From contig NZ_SJKB01000008.1 in the NCBI RefSeq assembly GCF_004331465.1, forward strand, positions 186,001 to 250,000: a DNA stretch of 64,000 bases. Reading direction: 5' to 3'. The DNA comes from Kribbella pittospori (GTDB lineage Bacteria; Actinomycetota; Actinomycetes; Propionibacteriales; Kribbellaceae). Under the pieces are notes generated by a model. That model saw nothing but the letters and a program-made list of their open reading frames with translations, was not told the DNA's origin and did not search any database. A program made the position numbers and the translations under genes. Below are positions 1 through 8,476 of the stretch, piece by piece. Numbering within the stretch: position 1 is the first letter of the stretch; each line of letters opens with the position of its first letter.

Positions 1-1
1 C

Positions 2-526
2 GACGTCGAGGTCTACAACGGCGGCTTCACCGTTGGCAACGTGCCGGTCCCGGCAACCTCCAGCCGCTATCGGCTCGTGTCCGACGTGGCCAACAACGGG
101 AGCATCGTCGGACTGACGACCAACGCCCATACCGAGTGGACGTTCGGCTCGACCACCGTCGCAACGGCCAGCAAGGTCCTACCGCTGCTCGACGTCGACT
201 ACACCGACGTCACCGACGCCCACTCCGGCCACAGCGCCCTCGACCTCGCCAACACCGCACGGCTCGGTCAGCGCGTGTCCCTGAACCTGGCAGTCGGCCA
301 CCAACCCGGCGCCACCGCCGGACCGATCCGCGACCTGACCGTCCAGATCTCCTCCGACAACGGCGCCACCTGGCAGCCAGCCTCGGTCCGCAACCACCAC
401 GGCTCCTACCAGGCCACCTACACCCATCCCCAGAAGGGCCAGTCCGTCTCCCTCAAGGTCCAAGCCACCGACACCGACGGCAACGCCATCACCCAAACCC
501 TCACCAACGCCTACCGCCTCCACTAA
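2..526 (+). CDS. C-terminal end of a secreted subtilisin-like (S8) protease, cut by window edge
   Basis: The frame is open from position 2 to a TAA stop, so the gene begins before the window; 174 residues are visible. No catalytic triad lies in this part. It is rich in beta-strand sequence: SSRYRLVSD, then HTEWTFGS, then a module with VQISSDNGATWQPA and a closing VQATDTDGNAITQT strand. This arrangement is typical of the last Ig/Fn3-like module of very long secreted S8 peptidases in Streptomyces and Kribbella (family knowledge). Assignment to S8 is inference, because the catalytic domain is not in view; another large secreted hydrolase with the same tail is possible. An intrinsic terminator follows 12 bases after the stop. 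Confidence 0.6.
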   Translation, partial: DVEVYNGGFTVGNVPVPATSSRYRLVSDVANNGSIVGLTTNAHTEWTFGSTTVATASKVLPLLDVDYTDVTDAHSGHSALDLANTARLGQRVSLNLAVGHQPGATAGPIRDLTVQISSDNGATWQPASVRNHHGSYQATYTHPQKGQSVSLKVQATDTDGNAITQTLTNAYRLH

Positions 527-538
527 CCCTCCTCCCCC

Positions 539-569
539 GGCGGCAGGGTGAGCCCCCCACCCTGCCGCC
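539..569. terminator. Bidirectional intrinsic terminator
   Basis: A perfect 12-bp stem (GGCGGCAGGGTG with CACCCTGCCGCC) has a 7-base C-rich loop. It sits between two convergent genes, the protease tail ending at 526 and the phosphodiesterase ending at 603, and can serve both. There is no strong T-run, as is common in actinobacteria. Confidence 0.7.
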
Positions 570-602
570 ACCCCTCGACTCTTCTCGCGTGCAGCTGGAG
601 GG

Positions 603-1568
603 TTAGACGTTCAGGGCTGTTTGTTTGAGGGTGGCGGTGGCTATGTCGGGGTGGTCGGCGAAGACGCCTTGGATGCCTAGGGCGGCGAAGCGGCAGAGTT
701 CGGCGGGGAGGTCGAGGGCCCTGGGGAGGAAGCGGCGTTCGGCGCGGAAAGTCCAGATCTGGACGTTCAGGCCGACGCGGTGGGCCTGGTCGACCAGTCG
801 GGTCGGCTCCCCCAGGTTGCCGGTTGCAGTCCGCGGGATGACCAGGTCCTTGTGCGGCGCCAGCACCTGCGCGTACGTCGACACCTCGCGCAGACCGGCC
901 GGCTCGATCAGGTCCGCGAAGGTGCGGCCGTCGCCGGTCCGGCGGAAGTCGTTCGGGGCGCCGTCAGCATCCACCAACTGCACCAGAGGCACCCGGGTCA
1001 TCACCGACAGCCGCCGCAGACTGGTCGGCTCGAAAGACTGCACCATGATCTCGTCGTCGCGCAGCCGCAGCGCCAGGATCCGCTCGGTCAGCAGCTCCTC
1101 CAGCGGCAGTCCGAGACGCCGGAAGTACGCCGGGTGCTTGATCTCCGGAATCACACCGATCGACCGCCCGTACCGGAGCGACTCCTCCCGCGCCAGCGCC
1201 ACCACGTCGTCGAACGTGGGGATCTCCTCGTGCCCGTCGTACGCCGTGTTGGCCGCGCGCAGCCCGGGCATCCGCTCCCGCGTCCGCAGGGTCCGCAGTT
1301 CGTCGTAGGTGAAGTCCTCGACGAACCAGCCGGTGACGGCGGTCCCGTCGACGATCTTGGTGATCCTCCGGTCCGCGAACACCGGGTGGTCCGCGACGTC
1401 GGTCGTACCGGAGATCTCGTTCTCGTGCCGGCAGACCAGGACGCCGTCGAGAGTCGCGACCAGGTCGGGTTCCAGATAGTCGGCCCCTTGGGCCGCGGCC
1501 AGGCGGTACGCCGCCGGCGTGTGTTCCGGGCGGTAGCCACTCGCTCCCCGATGCGCGATCACCAGCAT
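603..1568 (-). CDS. glpQ: Glycerophosphodiester phosphodiesterase, GlpQ type
   Basis: Hydrolyses glycerophosphodiesters to sn-glycerol 3-phosphate and an alcohol. From the chosen ATG the 321-residue protein opens with VIAHRGASGYRPEHTPAAY, the GDPD motif whose His and Arg bind substrate and metal. EPDLVATLDGVLVCRHE carries the Glu-x-Asp metal ligands and the second catalytic His, and HENEISGTTDVADHP is typical of the actinobacterial GlpQ subgroup. The frame is open upstream to 1622, but those residues have no family counterpart and no clear signal peptide; no good ribosome site marks either start, so a start at 1592 or 1622 remains possible. If 1568 is right the enzyme is cytoplasmic; many relatives are secreted. 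It converges with the protease gene. Confidence 0.85.
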   Translation of the reverse strand: MLVIAHRGASGYRPEHTPAAYRLAAAQGADYLEPDLVATLDGVLVCRHENEISGTTDVADHPVFADRRITKIVDGTAVTGWFVEDFTYDELRTLRTRERMPGLRAANTAYDGHEEIPTFDDVVALAREESLRYGRSIGVIPEIKHPAYFRRLGLPLEELLTERILALRLRDDEIMVQSFEPTSLRRLSVMTRVPLVQLVDADGAPNDFRRTGDGRTFADLIEPAGLREVSTYAQVLAPHKDLVIPRTATGNLGEPTRLVDQAHRVGLNVQIWTFRAERRFLPRALDLPAELCRFAALGIQGVFADHPDIATATLKQTALNV

Positions 1569-1686
1569 GAATCCAGGACAGGCGGCGGACATGGCCCGTC
1601 GGGAACTCGTTGCCCAACGCAAGGTGAAGGTCTTTTGATGCGCGGGCAGATACGAAAGCTGTACCGACCGTCACCAATTCGGCGGG

Positions 1687-2200
1687 CTAGTGCTGGGGCA
1701 CAGGCTCACGCAGCGGCACCAGGCTGCTGGACAGCAGGTACTGCGCGACGCAGTACGTCGCCATGACGAGATAAGGGCGTGATCGCGGTCGCAGTCACCA
1801 GCAACGAGTAGGCCGCCACCGGGATCCGGTCGTCACTCAGTCCCGGCCACAGCAGCGCCAGCGCACCGGCCCAGAAGACGATGTACGCCACCAGCACAAC
1901 AGGCGATCGGTGCGTCGTACGGCGAGTGAACAGCACGATGTAGCAGACATGTGCGACGCCGAACGCCACCATGCCTGGCAGCAACTGATCGATCTGCAGG
2001 AGGAAGTCACCGGCGAGTGACGCGGCCAGTGCGACGAGCAGGCCAACCGGTCCGCCCTGCGTGCGTACCCACATCGCGAGCGTGGGCATCAGGGCGACCT
2101 TGGTCAGCACCATCGACCAGGTCTCGTCGATCGCGATCGTGATCAGATGCGCCACCGACAGGACCCAGTACGCGACCAACCAGCCCGATCCCTTTCGCAT
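1687..2200 (-). pseudogene. YhhN-family (lysoplasmalogenase-like) membrane protein, internal deletion with frameshift
   Basis: The first ~140 residues (start at MRKGSGWLV) form hydrophobic helices of the YhhN/TMEM86 family: KVALMPTLAMW, then SLAGDFLLQ, then the GVAHVCYIVLFTRR helix. Near 1775 the frame runs into residues without membrane character and stops at 1706. The expected family ending, VMATYCVAQYLLSSSLVPL, is present in another frame and stops at 1687-1689. About 45-60 residues, including the usual SD-L/ALR segment, are missing between the two parts. I read this as a deletion that also shifted the frame. A GGAGG lies directly against the ATG at 2200, so the true start may be slightly different. 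It is divergent from the ABC transporter at 2286. The membrane family is clear; loss of function is inference. Confidence 0.65.
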
Positions 2201-2285
2201 CCTCCGATGGTGCCGTCTTCGTGGTTCACAGCTGCGATTAATTCGCATGCGTTCTGTCGGTGGCGGCACCTAGCCTGAAAGCGCT

Positions 2286-4007
2286 ATGAGACAACTTCCT
2301 GTCGCCGATCCCGGTGTCCCCGATCACCGCTCGCCGACCCGCTATCTGTTGTGGGTCGCGCGCGGTCAGTCCCGCACGCTCGCGGGCGGGATGGCGTTCG
2401 GCATCCTGTGGATGGGCGCGCAGGCGTTCATCCCGGCGATCCTCGGCCGCGCGATCGACGAGGGCATCGCGGCGCGCGACAGCCAGCGGCTGCTGCAGTG
2501 GACCGCGGCGCTGTTCGTGGTCGGCGTGGTGCAGGCGCTGGCCGGCATCATGCGGCACCGGTTCGCGGTGACGAACTGGCTGACCGCCGCGTACCGGACG
2601 GTCCAGGTGATCACCCGGAAGTCCGCCGACCTCGGCGCGACGCTGCCGAAGCACCTGGCCACCGGTGAGGTGGTCAGTATCGGTGCCGGCGACCTGTCCT
2701 ACATCGGCAACCTGATGGAGGTCTCTGCCCGCTTCACGGGGTCGATCGTGGCCTTCGTCGTGGTCGCGTCGATCCTGCTCTCGTCGTCGACCACGCTCGG
2801 TCTGGTGGTGCTGATCGGCGTACCGGTGATGCTGTTCTGCCTCGGCCCGATGCTGCGGCCGCTGCACAAGCGGCAGTCCGCGCAACGCGAGGCTGTCGGC
2901 GAGCTGAACTCGCTGGGCTCCGACATCGTGGCCGGTCTGCGGGTACTGCGCGGCATCGGTGGCGAGGACTCCTTCTCGCGCCGGTATCGCGGCGAGTCGC
3001 AGCAGGTCCGGCAGGCCGGTGTACGGGTCGCGCGGATCCAGTCCGTGCTGGACGCTGCGCAGGTTCTGCTGCCGGGCATCTTCGTCGTGCTCGTGGTCGG
3101 CCTCGGCGCGCACTTCGCGCTGTCCGGCGACCTCAGTGCGGGCTCACTGGTCGCCTTCTACGGCTATGCGACGTTCCTCGTGCTGCCGCTGCGCAATGCG
3201 ACCGAGTTCGCCAACCAACTGATGCGCGGTCTGGTCGCAGCGGGACGAGTCATCCGAGTGCTGGAGCTGCAGTCCGACATCACCGAGCCGAAGACGGCAG
3301 TGCGACTGCCCGAGCACGGTGATCTGGTCGACCCGGTGTCCGGCATCCGCGCCCGCGACGGCCTGCTCACCGCGATCGTCTCCGCCGAGGCGGACAGCAA
3401 CGGCGAGCTGGCTGACCGCCTCGGCCGGTACGACGACACCAGCGAGGTCCGGTACGGCGGAGTCACCCTGGCCAGTGCGACCCGCGAGGACGTGCGTGGG
3501 CGCATCCTGGTCAGCGACACCGGCTCACAGCTCTTCACCGGCACGCTGCGACAGGAGCTCGACCCGGACAACCGTCGTACCGACGAGGAAGTGATGGCGG
3601 CGATGCGGACGGCGTCCGCCGAGGACGTCCTCGTCGCGCTGTCCGACGGGCTCGACTCCGAGGTCGAGGAGAAGGGCCGGTCGTTCTCCGGCGGACAGCG
3701 GCAGCGAATGGTGCTCGTGCGTGCGCTGCTGGCGGATCCGTCCGTGCTGGTGCTGGTCGAGCCGACGTCCGCGGTCGACGCGCACACCGAGGCGCGGATC
3801 GCGGAGCGGTTGCGTGAGCAGCGCGCCGGCCGCAGCACTGTCGTGCTGACCGCGAGCCCGCTGCTGCTGGACCACGTCGACGAGGTCATCTTCGTCGCCG
3901 CCGGCCGAGTGGTTGCTTCCGGCAAGCACCGCGACCTGCTCGCGACCGAACCGCAGTACCGCAGGACAGTGACCAGGCAGACGGAAGAGGAGGAGGTGCT
4001 CACATGA
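2286..4007 (+). CDS. ABC exporter half-transporter with degenerate nucleotide-binding domain (partner of next gene)
   Basis: 573 residues: a six-helix exporter membrane domain (about 1-320) and an ATPase domain. The ATPase half lacks a Walker A motif: the place expected to hold GxxGxGKS/T reads GLLTAIVSAEADSNGEL. The Walker B Asp is replaced (VLVLVEPTSAVD, about 486-498) and the H-loop His is absent (VVLTASPLLL). In contrast its signature motif is intact (SFSGGQRQRM, about 465). This domain therefore probably cannot hydrolyse ATP itself but can supply the signature to the partner. Its TGA overlaps the ATG of the next gene (ATGA), so the pair is made together. No ribosome site precedes the ATG at 2286; a TANNNT box (TAGCCT) 9 bases upstream suggests a leaderless or very short leader. 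Substrate unknown. Confidence 0.9.
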   Translation: MRQLPVADPGVPDHRSPTRYLLWVARGQSRTLAGGMAFGILWMGAQAFIPAILGRAIDEGIAARDSQRLLQWTAALFVVGVVQALAGIMRHRFAVTNWLTAAYRTVQVITRKSADLGATLPKHLATGEVVSIGAGDLSYIGNLMEVSARFTGSIVAFVVVASILLSSSTTLGLVVLIGVPVMLFCLGPMLRPLHKRQSAQREAVGELNSLGSDIVAGLRVLRGIGGEDSFSRRYRGESQQVRQAGVRVARIQSVLDAAQVLLPGIFVVLVVGLGAHFALSGDLSAGSLVAFYGYATFLVLPLRNATEFANQLMRGLVAAGRVIRVLELQSDITEPKTAVRLPEHGDLVDPVSGIRARDGLLTAIVSAEADSNGELADRLGRYDDTSEVRYGGVTLASATREDVRGRILVSDTGSQLFTGTLRQELDPDNRRTDEEVMAAMRTASAEDVLVALSDGLDSEVEEKGRSFSGGQRQRMVLVRALLADPSVLVLVEPTSAVDAHTEARIAERLREQRAGRSTVVLTASPLLLDHVDEVIFVAAGRVVASGKHRDLLATEPQYRRTVTRQTEEEEVLT

Positions 4008-5740
4008 GGCAGATCCTGCCCGTGGCGGGCCCGACCGAGATCCGTCGGCACGCGCGCCGGCTGGCCCGGCGGCATCCGCGCACCCTGTCGGTCGCGCTGG
4101 TGCTGCACGGGCTGGCGGCGATCACCGGTCTGGCCGCGCCGCGGCTGATCGGCGGCCTGGTCGAGGACGTCCAGAACGGCACGACCGTGGCCAAGGTCAA
4201 CCAGGTGATCCTGGTGATCGCGGTGTTCATCGTGGCGCAGTCGTTGCTGACCCGGTGGGCCCGGTTCAAGTCGTTCGCACTCGGCGAGCAGGTGCTGGCC
4301 GAGCTGCGGGAGGACTTCGTCGACAACGCGCTCGCACTGCCGATCGGCACGGTCGAGCGGGCCGGCACGGGTGACCTGCTGTCCCGCACCTCGCGTGACG
4401 TCGACACCCTGTCGCGGACGGTGCGCTTCGCCGTACCCGAGACGATCATCTCGTTCGTCACCGTGCTGTTCACGGTCGCGGCGACGGTGCTGGTCGGCGT
4501 CTGGGTGCTGGTGCCGCTGCTCGCGATGGCTCCGCTGCTCTGGCTCAGCACCAAGTGGTATCTGCGCCGTGCGAAAGACGGATACCTCCGTGAGAACGCG
4601 GCGTACGCGCAGATGACCAGCTCATTGGCCGAGACGGTCGAGGGCGCCCGGACGGTCGAGGCGCTGCAGCGGTACGACGAACGCGTCCGCCGCGGCGATG
4701 CCGACATCAGGGGCTCCTACCTGGCCGAGCGGTACACGCTGTTCCTCCGGACCATGTACTTCCCGGTCGCGGAGGTCAGCTACCTCGTGCCGGTTGTCGG
4801 GACACTGCTGTTCGGCGGCTGGCTGCATCTGAACGGGCACGCCTCGCTGGGTGCCGTCACGGCTGCTGTGCTGTACGTCAACCAGCTGATCGATCCGGTC
4901 GACCGGTTGCTCTCCTGGCTGGACGAGTTGCAGTCCGGTGGCGCCGCGTTCGCCCGGATACTGGGCATCAGCGACGTACCGGACGACCGCACGCCGTCAG
5001 GCCAGATGCCGTCCGGTGACCTGGTCGAGGCACGCGACGTACGGTTCTCGTACGTCGATGGCCGCGACGTACTGCACGGTGTGGACCTGACGGTCCAGCC
5101 CGGCGAGCGGATCGCGATGGTCGGACCGTCCGGCGCCGGGAAGTCGACGCTGGGCCGACTGGTCGCGGGGATCCATCCACCACGGACGGGGTCGGTGACG
5201 GTCGGCGGCGTCGGGATGACCGAGCTGCCGCTGGACGAGCTGCGCAAGCAGGTCGCGCTGGTCACCCAGGAGCATCACGTGTTCGTGGGGACGTTGCGCG
5301 ACAACCTGTCGATGGCGCGGCCCGACGCGTCGGACGGGGAGCTGCTGGACGCTCTTGCCGCCGTTGATGCGCTGGAGTGGGCGGATGCGTTGCCGGACGG
5401 CCTGGACACGCGAGTCGGTTCCGGTCAGCTCGCGCTGACGCCGGCGCAAGCGCAGCAACTGGCGCTTGCGCGGTTGGTGCTGGCGGACCCGCACACCTTG
5501 GTGCTGGACGAGGCGACCTCGCTGATCGACCCGCGGGCAGCGCGTCACATGGAGCGTTCGCTCGCCGCCGTCCTCGAGGGCCGGACAGTGATCGCGATCG
5601 CCCACCGCCTCTACACCGCGCACGACGCGGACCGCGTCGCGGTGGTCGAGGACGGCCGCATTAGCGAGCTCGGCAGCCACGACGAACTGGTCGCCCGGCA
5701 GGGCTCGTACGCGGCGCTCTGGACCTCCTGGCACGGGTGA
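4004..5740 (+). CDS. ABC exporter half-transporter with intact Walker motifs but degenerate signature
   Basis: 578 residues: membrane domain (about 1-320) and ATPase domain. Walker A is canonical (GPSGAGKST, about 374-382), as are Walker B (TLVLDEATSLID, about 498) and the H-loop (IAIAHRLYTA, about 531). The signature motif LSGGQ is lost: the position reads LTPAQAQQLALAR. This is the exact complement of the upstream partner, so the heterodimer would have one complete ATP site, made of this protein's Walker A/B and H-loop with the partner's SGGQ, and one dead site. Coupled to the upstream gene by a 4-base overlap and followed by a strong terminator, it forms a two-gene unit. Exported substrate cannot be told from sequence; drug or lipid export is typical of the family. 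Confidence 0.92.
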   Translation: MRQILPVAGPTEIRRHARRLARRHPRTLSVALVLHGLAAITGLAAPRLIGGLVEDVQNGTTVAKVNQVILVIAVFIVAQSLLTRWARFKSFALGEQVLAELREDFVDNALALPIGTVERAGTGDLLSRTSRDVDTLSRTVRFAVPETIISFVTVLFTVAATVLVGVWVLVPLLAMAPLLWLSTKWYLRRAKDGYLRENAAYAQMTSSLAETVEGARTVEALQRYDERVRRGDADIRGSYLAERYTLFLRTMYFPVAEVSYLVPVVGTLLFGGWLHLNGHASLGAVTAAVLYVNQLIDPVDRLLSWLDELQSGGAAFARILGISDVPDDRTPSGQMPSGDLVEARDVRFSYVDGRDVLHGVDLTVQPGERIAMVGPSGAGKSTLGRLVAGIHPPRTGSVTVGGVGMTELPLDELRKQVALVTQEHHVFVGTLRDNLSMARPDASDGELLDALAAVDALEWADALPDGLDTRVGSGQLALTPAQAQQLALARLVLADPHTLVLDEATSLIDPRAARHMERSLAAVLEGRTVIAIAHRLYTAHDADRVAVVEDGRISELGSHDELVARQGSYAALWTSWHG

Positions 5741-5756
5741 TAGTTGCTAACAGCAA

Positions 5757-5794
5757 AGACCCCTTGCCGGTCACCTCTGACCGGCAAGGGGTCT
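5757..5794. terminator. Strong bidirectional terminator
   Basis: A perfect 17-bp inverted repeat (left arm 5757-5773, right arm 5778-5794) with a four-base loop lies between the convergent ABC transporter (ends 5740) and rRNA methylase (ends 5802). Confidence 0.88.
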
Positions 5795-5801
5795 GCCCCT
5801 T

Positions 5802-6344
5802 CTACCGTTTGCGCAGCAGCAGTACTGCGGAGTCGACATGCGGAGGTGGGGTGAAGGCCTTACGGGGAAGGCGTAAGCCGATCGACAGATCGTAATGCTG
5901 GAACCACCGGTTCGCCCCTGGTGCGTCGCCACGGATCCACCGGTTCGCCACCTGCCGCTGCAGCACGAGATCGGCCGACACCAAGCGGGAACCTGGTGCC
6001 AGCAAACGCTTCAGCAATGCGGTGGAGACGTTGTACGGCGGACTCGACACCACCCGGAACGGCCGGGACGGCAACCGCAGATCAGCGGCGTCGGTCCGGA
6101 CCACCGTCACCGGTGCGTCCGCGAACCTCCGCCGCAAGCGGTCGGCCCGGCCAGGGTGGAGTTCGACAGCGACCACCCGAGCTCCGGCCCGGACCAGCGG
6201 CGCGGTCAGCGCACCGAGTCCGGCCCCGACGTCGAGGACGAGTTCACCGGGTTCGACCCCGGCGGCGTCCACGACCCGTTGGGCCCAACGACTATCGAGC
6301 GGATGCCATCCCCAGGCACCCCTCGCCTGCCCGGAGCCGGGCAC
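5802..6344 (-). CDS. Short Erm-like 23S rRNA (adenine-N6) methyltransferase
   Basis: 180 residues, GTG start preceded closely by an in-frame stop. SAM motif I is LVLDVGAGLGALTAPL (about 36-51), the acidic residue of motif II is in VAVELHPGR, and the adenine-N6 motif IV reads SSPPYNVS. The opening WGWHPLDSRWAQRVVDA and the short length without the C-terminal helical domain of KsgA match the compact Erm group (Erm(37) of mycobacteria is about 180 residues). Known members methylate 23S rRNA near A2058 and confer intrinsic macrolide-lincosamide tolerance; that activity here is inference from family. The housekeeping KsgA is longer, so this is unlikely to be KsgA. It stands alone, convergent with the ABC exporter pair. 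Confidence 0.8.
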   Translation of the reverse strand: MPGSGQARGAWGWHPLDSRWAQRVVDAAGVEPGELVLDVGAGLGALTAPLVRAGARVVAVELHPGRADRLRRRFADAPVTVVRTDAADLRLPSRPFRVVSSPPYNVSTALLKRLLAPGSRLVSADLVLQRQVANRWIRGDAPGANRWFQHYDLSIGLRLPRKAFTPPPHVDSAVLLLRKR

Positions 6345-6419
6345 GACGGACCATCACAAAGTACGTAACCATGCGGCCGACCATAGACCGTCGTACGGCA
6401 AGCCCTCAAAGCATTTTCG

Positions 6420-6780
6420 TCACCGTGCGACCGGGCCGGGCACCCGGTGCAGGAACTCGCCGATCCAGTCGATCTGGTCGTGCTTCGGGTTCACCAGCGG
6501 CGGCCCGGAGACGAAGTTGCTCTCGAAGTCGTGCGGGTAGCGCTGCGCGAGCAGCATCGCTTCGCGACCGCCCATCGAGCAACCGTCGAAGTACGAGGTC
6601 CGCGGCGGCTTGCCGTAGTACGTCGCGATGATCGCCCGCGAAAGCTGCCCTGACCGACGTGGGGCGGTGGCGGTCGCGGGTACGACGGTCGCCTGAGTGA
6701 CCGTCGTACCGCGTCCTTGCCACCCAGGCGCGGTGGCGTTGGCGCTCACTATTCCAGCGCCTCCGAAGCAGGCAAACGTT
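6420..6780 (-). pseudogene. Fragment of a tannase/feruloyl esterase family protein
   Basis: An open stretch contains IIATYYGKPPRTSYFDGCS, then MGGREAMLLAQRYPHDF and SGPPLVN. This is the nucleophile region of the tannase/feruloyl esterase family (GCSxGGR with the catalytic Ser), which normally sits in the middle of a 450-550 residue secreted protein. Here only about 70 residues are family-like. The N-terminal half and the C-terminal Asp/His part are missing, and the frame stops at 6420. It is a relic, lying between the rRNA methylase and the CapA-like gene, with its upstream edge running into the end of the latter. The family call is good; the exact boundaries are not. Confidence 0.6.
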
Positions 6781-6807
6781 TCGACGGAGATGGAAATTGT
6801 CGTTGTC

Positions 6808-8016
6808 CTATAAGGTTTTCGGGCTCGCACCGAGTGATCGGACAGTCACCGACGTACGACGCTCGGCCAGCTCGAGGCGCGCCCGCCGGGCAGCCGGCAC
6901 ACCGTCCTTGGCGAGTTCACGGCGTACGTCGAGAACGCGCACGGGCAGCGCATCGGTCATCAGCAGCGGGGCGTACTCGGCTTGCTCGGTCTTCCAGCGG
7001 TCGCCGTCGCGGGTGAAGGTGAAGCGGACCAGGAGGCCTTCGGCTTTGGTGCTGTTGGGTTCGCGATGCGCTGCGACCAGGTTGCCGAGGCCGTACGCGA
7101 CCCACTTGCCGTTCTGCTGCTCCATCGGCTGCACCACGTGAGCGTGATGACCGATCAGCAGATCGATGTTGCTGTCGGAAAGCAGTTGCGGCGCGATCTC
7201 GCGCTGCTGATCGTTGAGCTTCGGCGAGTACTCCGTACCCCAGTGGCAGCTGACCACGACGATCTCGGCGCCGCGCTCGCGGGCGTCCTGGGCCCGCAGC
7301 CTGATCGCGGGAACGCTGATCTTGCCCGCCCGCCAGGTCTCGCCGTTCGGGTACGGCAGGCCGTTGAAGCCGAACGTGAAGCTCAGGAACGCGATCTTCA
7401 CGCCATGTACGTCAATAATCGTGGGGATCTCAGCCTCGGCCCGGCTTCGGGCGGTGCCGGCGTGCTTGAGACCGGCCTGTTCGAGGGTCTTCAGGGTGCG
7501 ATCCACCCCGGCGGCACCGCCGTCGAAGCTGTGATTGCTGGCTGTGGTGCAGACGTCGTACCCGGTCTGCTTGAGGGCGGCGGCCATCTGCGGCGGGCCT
7601 TGGAAGAGTGGGTAGCCGTGGTACGGGCCGCCGAGCGGCGCTAGTGGCGTCTCGAGGTGCGCGACCGCGATGTCGGCCTGTTGGACGAGAGGCTTGACGC
7701 TGCCCATCAGCGGGGCGAAGTCCCATGCGCCGTCTCGGCCGTCGCGGCGGGCTGTTGTCCAGAGGCGCTCGTGCAGCAGTACGTCGCCTGTTGCGACCAG
7801 GGTGATCCGGTCGGGTCCGTTTGCTGGCTTCGGCTTCTGTGGCGGTGCTTCGACGCCGCTGCTCTTGCCTTGACCGTTGCCTTCGCCGCTGCCTTGGCTG
7901 TTGCCAGCTTGACCGTTGCCTGTGTCGGCGGCCGTGTCGGCGATGCAGCCCCCCGTTGCGACCGCTCCCGCCCCGGCCAGCATCGCGCCGAGCACCGTCC
8001 GCCGTCGTACCGCCAT
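6808..8016 (-). CDS. CapA/PGA-cap family lipoprotein (metallophosphatase fold)
   Basis: 402 residues from MAVRRRTVLGAMLAGAG; an earlier start at 8028 adds only four residues. The N-terminus has an Arg cluster, a hydrophobic stretch and a lipobox (VATGGC), so it is an exported lipoprotein. A Gly/Ser/Asn/Gln-rich linker (about 30-65) precedes the enzyme domain. Metal-binding motifs of the family are visible: VATGDVLLH, HLETPL, TTASNHSFDGG, SCHWGTEYSP and GHHAHVVQP. The family includes CapA, involved in anchoring poly-gamma-glutamate capsule, and related enzymes; no other capsule genes are near, so the substrate is unknown. It stands alone between a gene relic and the XRE regulator. Confidence 0.85.
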   Translation of the reverse strand: MAVRRRTVLGAMLAGAGAVATGGCIADTAADTGNGQAGNSQGSGEGNGQGKSSGVEAPPQKPKPANGPDRITLVATGDVLLHERLWTTARRDGRDGAWDFAPLMGSVKPLVQQADIAVAHLETPLAPLGGPYHGYPLFQGPPQMAAALKQTGYDVCTTASNHSFDGGAAGVDRTLKTLEQAGLKHAGTARSRAEAEIPTIIDVHGVKIAFLSFTFGFNGLPYPNGETWRAGKISVPAIRLRAQDARERGAEIVVVSCHWGTEYSPKLNDQQREIAPQLLSDSNIDLLIGHHAHVVQPMEQQNGKWVAYGLGNLVAAHREPNSTKAEGLLVRFTFTRDGDRWKTEQAEYAPLLMTDALPVRVLDVRRELAKDGVPAARRARLELAERRTSVTVRSLGASPKTL

Positions 8017-8132
8017 CGCAACCCCCAAGCCCTCAACCCCAGTCGGACAGGAGACGCCCCCACCCCAGGTTTGGTTGCCGCGGTGGCTCGATCGTGTTCT
8101 ACGTCATGTCCGGGCGTCAGGTGCCGCTGGAT

Positions 8133-8423
8133 CTAGGCGATCAGGTTCTTGCTGTCCGGGCGATCGGCCTCGGCCGCCGGGTTGTCCTGGCAGGCGCCGA
8201 CGAGGGCGTCGAGCGACAGGTCGAGGGTGGCCGCGACCGCGGCGACCGTGAAGAGAGCCGGCGTCGGGATCCGGCCGGTCTCGATCTTGCGGAGAGTATC
8301 GACGGAGACCCCGCAGGCCGCCGCGACGTCGACCATGCTGCGCTCGCCTCTGGCTTCGCGGAGCAGGCGGCCGAGCTGCCGGCCGCGTTCGCGATCCCAG
8401 CTGGAGAGAGGTGGTCGGACCAT
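8133..8423 (-). CDS. XRE-family helix-turn-helix regulator, divergent from map
   Basis: 96 residues. The HTH reads LGRLLREARGERSMVDVAAA followed by CGVSVDTLRKIETGRIPTP, a classic Cro/CI-type fold, and the C-terminal tail is short and acidic. The frame runs on upstream across the divergent gene, but the ATG at 8421-8423 matches the family start. A TATTAT box ends 7 bases before that ATG, so its mRNA is probably leaderless. Only 53 bases separate it from the methionine aminopeptidase, and a palindrome in that gap is the likely operator, suggesting control of itself and of map. The HTH/map pair recurs in actinobacteria (general knowledge); the signal it responds to is unknown. Confidence 0.85.
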   Translation of the reverse strand: MVRPPLSSWDRERGRQLGRLLREARGERSMVDVAAACGVSVDTLRKIETGRIPTPALFTVAAVAATLDLSLDALVGACQDNPAAEADRPDSKNLIA

Positions 8424-8430
8424 AAGCGTG

Positions 8431-8452
8431 ATAATAGTACCGGTATAACTAT
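8431..8452. promoter_or_regulatory. Palindromic operator/promoter between XRE regulator and map
   Basis: An AT-rich island in GC-rich DNA, symmetric around TACCGGTA (8438-8445) with partly matching ATA/TAT ends. It overlaps likely -10 boxes in both directions (TATTAT for the regulator, TATAAC for map). Binding by the XRE protein is inference. Confidence 0.6.
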
Positions 8453-8476
8453 CCGGGAAGACGAAGGAAGCATTCG

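Noticed and set aside
5802..6344. KsgA 16S rRNA dimethyltransferase
   Set aside because: About 90 residues too short, lacks the C-terminal helical domain, and the opening motif fits compact Erm proteins.
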